NCBI GenBank assembly: GCA_001898935.1
Contig: MKVT01000012.1
Coordinates: 1 to 33,827 of the forward strand
Reading direction: 5' to 3'
Origin: Paludibacter sp. 47-17
GTDB lineage: Bacteria > Bacteroidota > Bacteroidia > Bacteroidales > Paludibacteraceae
DNA length: 33,827 nucleotides
In this document: positions 17,034-23,796 of the stretch, piece after piece
Numbering within the stretch: position 1 is the first letter of the stretch
How the letters are laid out: each line of letters starts with the position of its first letter
Notes under the pieces: generated by a model
Database searches by the model: none
The model's input: only the letters and a program-made list of their open reading frames with translations
What the model was told of the DNA's origin: nothing
Position numbers and translations under genes: made by a program

Positions 17034-17861
17034 ATGAAAACAAATAAAATCACTCTATTAACAGCATTTTTTGCCGTGCTGTTATTTGCAGCTTGTACAG
17101 AAGATATTGTGAGAGATCCCTCTCCATTAGCTAATCCGGGTAGTACAAATGTGTATTTTTCGGTAACTAATAAATCGAATCCTGTATTGGGCCTTGAGCA
17201 GAACGAATTGTATGTGAGTGTCATCCGGGCAAAAGCAACTGCGGCTCAGGAAGTAAACTTGATTGTCGAAAATTTGTATGGGGATACTATTAGTATTCCT
17301 TCTAAAGTTTCGTTTGCAGCTGGTGAAGACTCCGTTGCATTGAAAATTACAGTAAAGGACATGAAATTGATGAAGAAATATAAAATTGCAATCAGTATCG
17401 ATCCTCAACAAACTAATCCGTATGTAGCACAGCCAGTTTTTCCCCGAATTGACCTGACAATTCTGAAAGAAGACTTTGCTCCGTTTGCTGATGGTACTTA
17501 TTCAAGTGATTTCTTTGAAGATTCGTGGCCACAACTTCTTGAGTACTCACCCGCTACTAAGATTTTCAGGATGAAGGATTGTTGGATGCCAGGGTACAAT
17601 GTAACCTTTAAGTGGGATGAAGCAGCTAAACCAGGCGAAGTAACTATTGTTGGTACAACAACTTCTGCTGCGGATTTCATCTTTATCCCTACAGGATATG
17701 TACATTCGACTTACGGTATGGTATCGGCTTATTATCCGACAGCTAATACCAAGTACTACGACAGTGCGACTAAAACCTTTACTTTCCCTATTACATGGAG
17801 AGTAAGTGCTGGTAGTTTTGGTGTATACGCCGATAAATTTGTCATTACTAAGGAGTATTAA
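17034..17861 (+). CDS. Third lipoprotein of SusCD operon 2, probable surface-binding protein
   Basis: A 275-residue lipoprotein (lipobox FAAC, C21, followed by TEDIV with the acidic export-type context). It starts 21 bases after susD 2 on the same strand, the position usually held by SusE/F-type surface glycan-binding proteins. I do not recognise a named family with certainty. Residues of about 40-115 look like a Calx-beta-type beta-sandwich (ELYVSVIRAKATAAQEVNL, then KVSFAAGEDSVALKITV). The C-terminal half (about 145-275) is a second beta-rich domain rich in Tyr, Phe and Trp, ending SFGVYADKFVITKEY. Binding of the operon's substrate at the cell surface is inferred from context only. The gene is AT-rich like its operon. 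Confidence 0.85.
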   Translation: MKTNKITLLTAFFAVLLFAACTEDIVRDPSPLANPGSTNVYFSVTNKSNPVLGLEQNELYVSVIRAKATAAQEVNLIVENLYGDTISIPSKVSFAAGEDSVALKITVKDMKLMKKYKIAISIDPQQTNPYVAQPVFPRIDLTILKEDFAPFADGTYSSDFFEDSWPQLLEYSPATKIFRMKDCWMPGYNVTFKWDEAAKPGEVTIVGTTTSAADFIFIPTGYVHSTYGMVSAYYPTANTKYYDSATKTFTFPITWRVSAGSFGVYADKFVITKEY

Positions 17862-17870
17862 TTAGTTAGT

Positions 17871-17892
17871 ATAGAATCTGAAAAGATTCTAT
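17871..17892 (+). terminator. Hairpin after the susCD 2 operon, weak terminator
   Basis: ATAGAATC (17871-17878) pairs with GATTCTAT (17885-17892) around TGAAAA. It starts 10 bases after the operon's last stop codon, where a terminator is expected, but no T-run follows, so intrinsic termination is uncertain. Confidence 0.4.
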
Positions 17893-17925
17893 GCTATAGA
17901 TAGAAAAAAAGAGGGTACCCAATAA

Positions 17926-19165
17926 TGAAGTGCGCCCCAAAAGTTGGACAGATTAATAATTGTTTATTCTGATATAGAGCTCGGTATTGTACCGGGCTCT
18001 TTCCTTTTAACTCTTGTTACAGGAGTAACTATATTCATCTAAAGTATTCATGAAACCTTTAGTCGATACAAACCTTTCAGCATATAACAGTTCGGTTTTC
18101 ATTATTCCCAAGAAATTCTCAGTGGGCAAATTGTCAAGGTAATTTCCTTTTCTTGACATGCTTTGGATTACGCCTTCTTTTTGCAATCGTTGTCGATACC
18201 CCAAATATTAATATTGCCATCCTTGATCAGAGCGCAGTGTCAGTCCGCTGAGCTTGTCAATACAGGAGAATGCTTTGTCAAGCATATTGTAAATGAGTTT
18301 CAAATTTGGATTTTATGCTATTATCTCTCTATTAAACATCATGTAACGGCGACAAATACAACTTCTTTGAAGCTCTATTTGTTGAGGGTATATCGGAAGT
18401 CCATTTTTTATTTGGAGATTCTGCATAAAGGCTCCAGTTTATAATATTGGGAGCTATTTTACCAATGTCACCTGTGTAAGAGCGATATGTAACCTTTCGT
18501 ATCAGATATTTATAGAGCATTTGGGTCATTAATTTTCGAATAGTCTTATGGCGTGTACAAAACCTTTAGTTCGCAATTTCAATGTTATTCTGCGGTAGCA
18601 GCAACCCTTGTTATCATGGAAAATTGCCTTTATTTCTTTCTTCTCTCTTTCATGCTTACCACTCTTTTTAAGCAAGTGCAGATGATAATAAAACATAGAA
18701 TAGCCCTTTGTCTCAACTCTAAAAGTAAGTCCAGTGGACCTCTGGCTTTAGTCCTTCGATGGCTTGGGTCTATTGAGGCTTGCGCTGGCTTCCTGTTCCT
18801 CGGCTAAGGTCTTCACTTTTTTTAGTAACGCATTTTCTGCTCTAAGGTGAAGATTTTCTGCCTGAAGTTTTCCCAACTTCGTTTGTGGTTCTTTTGTCTT
18901 CGATCATCCCCAGCTTTAAGAAGTATTCCGCGGCGTCTTACTTTGTGAAGAGCTTGATCTCCATTACTACTGACGATCACACCCAGCCCTCCATAGCTGT
19001 CCTACTGACACAGTATTTTATTATATGCGCCAAAAAGGTATGCCTTTTTCGAGAAATGCTCGAACTAATGCTCTTTAAGTTCAGGCGTTAACCTTATATT
19101 ATAATCATTGGGCATTTGCATAATCAGTCTTCTTTATAACTGTCATTCTGATCTACCCCATTCTA
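17926..19165 (-). mobile_element. Decayed IS3-family insertion sequence
   Basis: The left end at 17926 begins TGAAGTGCGCCCCAAAAG and continues TTGGACAG, a terminal-repeat form typical of IS3-family elements. The interior, read on the minus strand, has the remains of an orfA-orfB arrangement in the right order over about 1.2 kb, the normal length for the family. The right terminal repeat is not recognisable; 19165 is an estimate from where orfA homology should begin. No target duplication can be shown. The element is riddled with stops and frameshifts and cannot be active. It sits at the end of SusCD operon 2. Confidence 0.8.
18007..19146 (-). pseudogene. IS3-family transposase (orfA/orfB) remnants
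   Basis: From right to left on the minus strand, an orfA start-like piece (RLTPELKEH) precedes the orfA leucine-zipper end (LQAENLHLRAENALLKKV, about 18810-18880). The orfB N-terminal helix region follows (CCYRRITLKL), then a piece at 18332-18529 (RSYTGDIGKIAPNIINWS, KKWTSDIPS, KKLYLSPLHD). The C-terminal catalytic part at 18007-18204 carries the family signature QSMSRKGNYLDN. The three acidic DDE positions are still readable: D in TSDIPS, D in RSDQGWQY and E in PTENFLG. At least one in-frame stop falls directly after DQGWQY, where a glutamine codon would be expected, and several frameshifts separate the other fragments. Confidence 0.85.
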
Positions 19166-19278
19166 ATAGTTTGCTGTCATTGATAGGGAATTCATGAGGG
19201 ATCCTAGATCAGTATCTCCACCTTTTACAATACCTACTATTTGGAGCCTTGTCTTGAATGTATACTTCAAAAAGAAGG

Positions 19279-19315
19279 AAGAGGGTGTATCACAATGTGA
19301 TTTCACCCTCTTTTT
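19279..19315. terminator. Compound hairpin with T-run
   Basis: AAGAGGGTG (19279-19287) pairs with CACCCTCTT (19304-19312). Inside it ATCACA (19289-19294) pairs with TGTGAT (19296-19301). The T-run ends at 19315, and A-rich sequence flanks the left arm. It could terminate in the plus direction and, less well, in the minus direction from the orphan lipoprotein gene. It also forms the left edge of a possible miniature element. Confidence 0.55.
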
Positions 19316-19389
19316 ATCCGGATACCTATCCGGGAACAAATCCGAATATTCAATTCTCGGAGACTTAATTTCTATTTTGAGACAGCCTC
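19281..19389. repeat. Possible MITE or IS end-to-end remnant, 109 bp
   Basis: The left end GAGGGTGTATCACAAT (19281-19296) and the reverse complement of the right end (GAGGCTGTCTCAAAAT, from 19389 leftward) agree at 13 of 16 positions, giving terminal inverted repeats of the form GAGGnTGTnTCAnAAT. Several Bacteroidetes insertion sequences have ends of this style, to my recollection. The interior has no coding potential, and no target duplication is evident. The flanking stretches 19166-19280 and 19390-19423 hold nothing else that I recognise. Confidence 0.45.
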
Positions 19390-19423
19390 TTCAGTTCATT
19401 ATTGGACACTCTCTTTAGTAAAT

Positions 19424-19954
19424 TTAGTGAAAGGAGACTGTCCTGGTGTTTAGATTGACATAGGTAGATAATGTCTGTCTGTAATTCAGAGTTCGTTGAA
19501 TTGAGTCACCAGTTATTTTGTCGTAAGAATAAGTGATCTGGGTGTAAATAATATTGTTGTTAATATTTGTATTAATACTCACAGGGAGAAAAGAGCCTTC
19601 TTTTGTTCCGGATGGGACAAATTGTAAATTTCTAATTTGGAGAGTGTTACCGCTCCGATCGAAAAAAATTGTGTATCTGAGATGATTATGTGTGATTCTT
19701 AGGTTAACATAATCTGTTGATATAGTCCCGGAATAACTTTGCCCACTACTACCACCAGTAGATGTATCATCGATCTGATCGTCAGGTAATTCGAGATTGT
19801 CTTTGCTGTTGTATTTTGTTGTATTAACCTCAGCCTCTTTAAGGGATGAGTTGATTTGTTGCGTCTCTGATACAGTCGATTCTATATCATATGAAGTCTC
19901 ACTACATCCTAAGATCGTAAACAGTAATAATAAATAGATAGAAGCTTTTTTCAT
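19424..19954 (-). CDS. Hypothetical lipoprotein, unrecognised family
   Basis: A 176-residue predicted lipoprotein: signal peptide of about 16 residues, lipobox FTILGC with C17. A polar, disordered-looking spacer (about 20-75, rich in Ser, Thr, Asn and Asp, including TGGSSGQSYSGT) follows. The C-terminal domain of about 100 residues is all-beta, with alternating hydrophobics (LRYTIFFDRSGNTLQIRNLQF, YTQITYSYDKITGDS, STYVNLNTRTVSF). I do not recognise the family and assign no function. The gene is AT-rich, alone on its strand, and separated from fumarase upstream by a 285-base gap that holds its promoter. The DNA composition matches SusCD operon 2 rather than the flanking metabolic genes, suggesting a shared accessory origin. 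Confidence 0.75.
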   Translation of the reverse strand: MKKASIYLLLLFTILGCSETSYDIESTVSETQQINSSLKEAEVNTTKYNSKDNLELPDDQIDDTSTGGSSGQSYSGTISTDYVNLRITHNHLRYTIFFDRSGNTLQIRNLQFVPSGTKEGSFLPVSINTNINNNIIYTQITYSYDKITGDSIQRTLNYRQTLSTYVNLNTRTVSFH

Positions 19955-20048
19955 GATTGTAATGTTTGTTTTTTGATTTGTAATTCAAATGAGTAATGTG
20001 ATCGAAATCCGGGGCTTGTTTAATATTGCAAAGTCGACACCTCCTTTC

Positions 20049-20093
20049 ATTGCTGTAGTCTGTTCATAATGAGTTAGTTCATGCTAGCAATGC
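20049..20093 (-). promoter_or_regulatory. Inverted repeat in 5' leader of the orphan lipoprotein gene
   Basis: CATTGCT (20049-20055) and AGCAATG (20087-20093) form a perfect 7-bp stem with a 31-base loop. The structure lies immediately downstream of the predicted -7 element on the minus strand, so it would open the long leader (about 130 bases) of the lipoprotein mRNA. It could be an RNA stem or an operator. Confidence 0.4.
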
Positions 20094-20127
20094 AAAGTTA
20101 CATATATCTATGGTTGCTAAAAACAAT
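20094..20127 (-). promoter_or_regulatory. Predicted promoter of the orphan lipoprotein gene
   Basis: On the minus strand, TTG (20127-20125) lies 23 bases before TAACTTTG (20101-20094), an exact TAnnTTTG. The spacing is a little long. The gene start is 139 bases further on. Confidence 0.5.
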
Positions 20128-20184
20128 AAACATCTAATTTTCCTCTCACATTTTTCTTATTTAAAGTTAAATGTTGCTAAAAAC
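20114..20184. repeat. 12-bp direct repeat GTTGCTAAAAAC
   Basis: GTTGCTAAAAAC occurs at 20114-20125 and 20173-20184, a period of 59 bases, in the gap between the fumarase stop and the lipoprotein promoter. The first copy overlaps the predicted -33 region, so a regulator pair-site is possible. A duplication scar is the alternative. Confidence 0.5.
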
Positions 20185-20239
20185 GACGGTGCGTTTTCGG
20201 TGAAAGTCTAAACTTGGGTTTTCGTCTGAGTATCCGTTT

Positions 20240-21871
20240 TTAATTAAATCCTTGTTTTTTTATAACTTCAAAGAAATCGTTTCCTTTGTCGTCGACCAAA
20301 ATAAAGGCCGGAAAATCTTCCACTTCAATTTTCCAGATGGCTTCCATACCCAGTTCGGGATAAGCGAGGCATTCCACTTTCTTAATGCTTTGTTCGGCCA
20401 GGATGGCAGCCGGACCGCCGATAGAGCCCAGGTAGAATCCTCCGTGTTTTTTACAGGCTTCGGTCACCTGCAGGCTCCGGTTGCCCTTGGCTATCATTAC
20501 CATACTGCCGCCATTGGCCTGCAACAGGTCGACATAGGAGTCCATCCGGCCGGCCGTGGTGGGACCAAACGAACCGGAAGGCATTCCTTTCGGTGTCTTG
20601 GCCGGACCGGCATAGTAAATCGGGTGATCTTTTACGTATTGGGGCAATTCCTGACCGGCATCGAGTAATTCTTTGAGCTTGGCATGAGCAATGTCGCGAC
20701 CTACCACAATAGTGCCGGTGAGCGACAGGCGGGTGGAAACGGGGTATTGTGTGAGGGTTGCCAGGATTTCCTTCATGGGTTGGTTCAGGTCGATCTTTAC
20801 TACCTTACCTTCGGTAGCCCGGCGGTAGGCTTCCGGAATATACTGACCCGGATTGTCCTCCAGCTTCTCGATCCAGATTCCCTTTTTATTTATTTTTGCC
20901 TTGATATTGCGGTCGGCCGAGCACGAAACGGCCATTCCCACAAAACAGGAAGCTCCGTGGCGAGGCAGACGGACAATGCGTACGTCATGTGCGAAGTACT
21001 TGCCGCCAAACTGGGCGCCCATGCCGAAATCCTGCGCTGCTTTCAGAATTTTCTGTTCCATCTCCACGTCGCGGAAGGCTTGTCCAAGTGCATTGCCTTC
21101 GGTGGGTAGCGTGTCGTAATATTTGGTAGAAGCTAATTTTACGGTTTTCAGGTTGGCGTCGGCCGATGTTCCGCCGATTACAAAGGCCAGGTGGTAAGGC
21201 GGACAGGCGGCTGTGCCCAGCGTTTTCATCTTTTCGGTCAGGAATTTCTCCAGCGAAGCCGGATTAAGCAGGGCTTTGGTTTCCTGGAAGAGGTAGGTCT
21301 TGTTCGACGAACCGCCGCCCTTGGCAATAAACAGAAATTTGTATTCGTCGCCCTGACTGGCCACCAGGTCGATTTGCGCCGGCAGGTTGGTGCCGGTATT
21401 CACTTCATCGTACATGTTGAGCGCGGCATTCATCGAGTAGCGCAGGTTTTCTTCCTGATAGGTTTCGTAAATCCCCTTCGAGAGCGCTTCTTCGTCGCTC
21501 CCGTCGGTAAACACCCGGTTTCCTTTTTTGGCATAAACCGTTGCAGTTCCGGTATCCTGACAGAAAGGAAGCACCCCTTTTGCCGCGATTTCGGCATTGC
21601 GAAGCATGGTTACCGCCACAAACTTGTCGTTTTCGCTCGCTTCGGGATCGTTGAGGATGGCAGCCACTTGTTGCTGATGCTCCGGGCGCAGCAGGAAAGA
21701 GCAGTCGCGCATTGCCGCACGAGCCATTCTGGTGAGCGCTTCGGGTTCTACTTTCAGTACTTCCTGGCCCTCGAAGTTGGCCGCCTGTACGTGTTCGTCG
21801 GTCAGTAAATAGTACGCTGTCGTATCTTTTCCCGTAGGAAACGGATCCTGATAACTGAATTCTTTTGCCAT
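20240..21871 (-). CDS. Class I (iron-sulfur) fumarate hydratase
   Basis: A 543-residue cytosolic class I fumarase that interconverts fumarate and malate in the TCA or reductive branch. The three cysteines expected to ligate the [4Fe-4S] cluster are at C104 (FCQDTGTA), C223 (AACPPYH) and C317 (GMAVSC), matching the E. coli FumA spacing. Other family blocks are [36 protein letters not shown] and [13 protein letters not shown]- and C-terminal domains are fused in one chain, as in FumA/FumB. A start 9 codons upstream (21898) is in frame but falls inside the predicted -7 promoter element, so [10 protein letters not shown] at 21871 was chosen. The gene is single and divergent from gpmI. Confidence 0.95.
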   Translation of the reverse strand: MAKEFSYQDPFPTGKDTTAYYLLTDEHVQAANFEGQEVLKVEPEALTRMARAAMRDCSFLLRPEHQQQVAAILNDPEASENDKFVAVTMLRNAEIAAKGVLPFCQDTGTATVYAKKGNRVFTDGSDEEALSKGIYETYQEENLRYSMNAALNMYDEVNTGTNLPAQIDLVASQGDEYKFLFIAKGGGSSNKTYLFQETKALLNPASLEKFLTEKMKTLGTAACPPYHLAFVIGGTSADANLKTVKLASTKYYDTLPTEGNALGQAFRDVEMEQKILKAAQDFGMGAQFGGKYFAHDVRIVRLPRHGASCFVGMAVSCSADRNIKAKINKKGIWIEKLEDNPGQYIPEAYRRATEGKVVKIDLNQPMKEILATLTQYPVSTRLSLTGTIVVGRDIAHAKLKELLDAGQELPQYVKDHPIYYAGPAKTPKGMPSGSFGPTTAGRMDSYVDLLQANGGSMVMIAKGNRSLQVTEACKKHGGFYLGSIGGPAAILAEQSIKKVECLAYPELGMEAIWKIEVEDFPAFILVDDKGNDFFEVIKKQGFN

Positions 21872-21895
21872 GATGGATAGTTTAAAAATGAGGCA

Positions 21896-21926
21896 CAAAT
21901 TTACTCAAAATTTCGCGGAAATGCAA
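21896..21926 (-). promoter_or_regulatory. Predicted fumarase promoter
   Basis: Minus-strand TTG (21926-21924), 20 bases, then TAAATTTG (21903-21896), an exact TAnnTTTG. It lies 24 bases upstream of the chosen ATG and fixes that start. Confidence 0.65.
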
Positions 21927-22082
21927 GCTGGGGAAAAGACGGGGACGGATAAAATATACACCCTGTTGCAATTTTTAAAAACTATCTTCGATATAGATTT
22001 GTTATGTCCTAATGTTTGCGTTGTTGAACGGTAGTGCAAGGTATTCCGTGTGAAAAATCTTTTCGGTTCGGCGAAAAATTCG

Positions 22083-22090
22083 TACCTTTG
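22083..22090 (+). promoter_or_regulatory. Predicted gpmI -7 element
   Basis: TACCTTTG matches TAnnTTTG exactly and lies 56 bases before the gpmI ATG. The -33 position (around 22060-22063) is only T-rich. A second exact match, TAGATTTG at 21994-22001, could give a longer leader. The remaining gap to fumarase holds no gene. Confidence 0.5.
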
Positions 22091-22146
22091 CCGCCTCGGA
22101 AACTGTAGTTTTAGTTAAACGGTAAATCAATAAAAATCAATAGAAT

Positions 22147-23673
22147 ATGAAAAAGAAAGCGCTTTTAATGATCCTCGATGGCTGGGGAATCGGTAACGGT
22201 ACTTCGGCCGATGTGATTGCTTCAACCCCTACGCCCAACTGGGACAAACTGCTCGCTACCTACCCGAACTCTTACCTGCTGGCTTCGGGCGAACATGTAG
22301 GATTGCCCGACGGACAAATGGGAAACTCGGAGGTGGGTCACCTGAATATCGGTGCAGGAAGGGTTGTGTATCAGGATCTTGTGAAAATTAATATTGCCTG
22401 CCGCGATAATTCGATTCTTCAGAATCCGGAGATTATCCGCGCTTATTCCTATGCCCGCGATCATAAAAAGAAAATGCATTTCCTCGGACTGGTTTCCGAC
22501 GGCGGTGTTCACTCTTCGCTCGATCATCTTTTTAAATTGCTCGATATTGCTAAGGAATATGGGATTGAAGATGCATACGTGCATGCTTTTATGGATGGCC
22601 GGGATACCGACCCGAAAAGCGGTAAGGGCTTTATCGAACAGCTGGAAGCGCATACCCAATATTCGGCCGGTAAAATTGCCTCGATTATTGGTCGCTACTA
22701 CGCCATGGACCGCGACAAACGCTGGGAACGGGTGAAAGAAGCCTACGACCTGATGGTGAACGGAAAAGGAACGCCGACTACCGACCCGGTGGCCGCCATG
22801 CAGGCTTCGTACGATGCGGGTGTGACCGACGAATTCGTTAAACCCATCGTGGTAACCGGCGCCGACGGAAAACCTACCGCTACGATCGAAGCCGGCGATG
22901 TGGTTGTTTTCTTCAACTACCGCAACGACCGCGCGAAAGAGCTTACCATCGTTCTCACCCAGGAGGATATGCACGAGTACGATATGCATACCCTTCCGCT
23001 GGAATATTACTGCATGACTCCTTACGATTCGTCGTTCAAAGGATTGCATGTGTTGTTCGATAAAGACAATGTGCAGAATACCCTGGGCGAATACCTCTCG
23101 TCGCTGGGCCTGAAACAATTGAGGATGGCCGAAACCGAAAAATTCGCACACGTGACTTTCTTTTTCTCGGGCGGACGCGAAGCCGAATTCGAAGGCGAAG
23201 AGCGTATCCTGGTGCCCTCGCCCAAAGTGGCCACTTACGATTTGAAACCCGAAATGTCGGCCTACGAAATCACCGATAAGCTGGTGGTGGAGCTGGACAA
23301 GCAGAAGCACGATTTTATCTGTCTGAACTTTGCCAATGGCGATATGGTGGGGCATACCGGTGTATACGAAGCGGTAGAAAAAGCTGTGCGTACCATCGAC
23401 GAATGTTCGTACCGGGTGGTGGAAGCTGCTATCAAAAACGATTATGAGGTGATTATTATTGCCGACCACGGTAATGCCGATAATGCGGTGAATCCCGATG
23501 GTTCGCCCAATACTGCCCACTCGCTGAATCCGGTGCCCATTGTATACGTAACCAGTCGGCCGGGAGCGGCAGTTACCAATGGTATTCTGGCGGATGTGGC
23601 TCCTTCGGTTTGTCAGATTCTGGATATTCCGAAGCCGGCCGAAATGACGGGGAAAGGCCTGCTGACCCTTTAA
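22147..23673 (+). CDS. gpmI: 2,3-bisphosphoglycerate-independent phosphoglycerate mutase
   Basis: A 508-residue alkaline-phosphatase-superfamily enzyme of glycolysis and gluconeogenesis that interconverts 3- and 2-phosphoglycerate through a phosphoserine. The metal and catalytic motifs are intact: ILDGWGIG with D11; the phosphorylated serine S61 in [67 protein letters not shown]; and TAHSLNPVP. The length is typical. It is transcribed divergently from fumarase. The next gene, metH, starts 123 bases later on the same strand behind a structured intergenic region that could terminate this transcript. Confidence 0.97.
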   Translation: MKKKALLMILDGWGIGNGTSADVIASTPTPNWDKLLATYPNSYLLASGEHVGLPDGQMGNSEVGHLNIGAGRVVYQDLVKINIACRDNSILQNPEIIRAYSYARDHKKKMHFLGLVSDGGVHSSLDHLFKLLDIAKEYGIEDAYVHAFMDGRDTDPKSGKGFIEQLEAHTQYSAGKIASIIGRYYAMDRDKRWERVKEAYDLMVNGKGTPTTDPVAAMQASYDAGVTDEFVKPIVVTGADGKPTATIEAGDVVVFFNYRNDRAKELTIVLTQEDMHEYDMHTLPLEYYCMTPYDSSFKGLHVLFDKDNVQNTLGEYLSSLGLKQLRMAETEKFAHVTFFFSGGREAEFEGEERILVPSPKVATYDLKPEMSAYEITDKLVVELDKQKHDFICLNFANGDMVGHTGVYEAVEKAVRTIDECSYRVVEAAIKNDYEVIIIADHGNADNAVNPDGSPNTAHSLNPVPIVYVTSRPGAAVTNGILADVAPSVCQILDIPKPAEMTGKGLLTL

Positions 23674-23675
23674 TG

Positions 23676-23735
23676 CTACAGTGTTCGCGCTGTAGTGATT
23701 AATGGTCGGCAAACAGCGAACGGCGCTTCACTACG
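23676..23735 (+). promoter_or_regulatory. Structured region before metH with potential pseudoknot
   Basis: Three mutually related pairings are visible. CTACAG (23676-23681) pairs with CTGTAG (23690-23695). GTTCGC (23683-23688) pairs with GCGAAC (23716-23721). TGTAGTGA (23691-23698) pairs with TCACTACG (23728-23735, one wobble). The last two interleave as an H-type pseudoknot, and the first hairpin would exclude it. A terminator-like hairpin follows at once, then metH 28 bases later. This is the layout of a cis-regulatory RNA, but it matches no riboswitch consensus that I can recite. It may simply be the gpmI 3' end. Confidence 0.4.
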
Positions 23736-23768
23736 AAACGGGTGGGACCCGGCAGTCCCTCCCCGTTT
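23736..23768 (+). terminator. Terminator-like hairpin between gpmI and metH
   Basis: AAACGGG (23736-23742) pairs with CCCGTTT (23762-23768), and inside it GGGAC (23744-23748) pairs with GTCCC (23755-23759), followed by TTTAATTTAAT-like sequence. It is GC-rich and stable. It either ends the gpmI transcript or acts as an attenuator for metH, whose ATG is at 23797. Confidence 0.6.
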
Positions 23769-23796
23769 AATTTAATAACATGCCATTAGGATAGAG

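Noticed and set aside
18163-19091. Plus-strand frames inside the IS relic
   Set aside because: The minus strand carries recognisable IS3 transposase pieces, and the plus frames are antisense to them.
19135-19165. Right terminal inverted repeat of the IS3 relic
   Set aside because: Apart from a CTGTC start, the sequence does not match the complement of the left end, so the right boundary is only an estimate.
19194-19418. 74-codon plus-strand frame overlapping the possible miniature element
   Set aside because: No ribosome-binding site or recognisable sequence; it crosses the hairpin and terminal repeat.
22222-23712. 496-codon open frame antisense to gpmI
   Set aside because: It lies opposite a full set of conserved gpmI motifs, is rich in His/Arg/Phe, and has no recognisable domain. 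Antisense frames stay open here because of the codon bias of the real gene.
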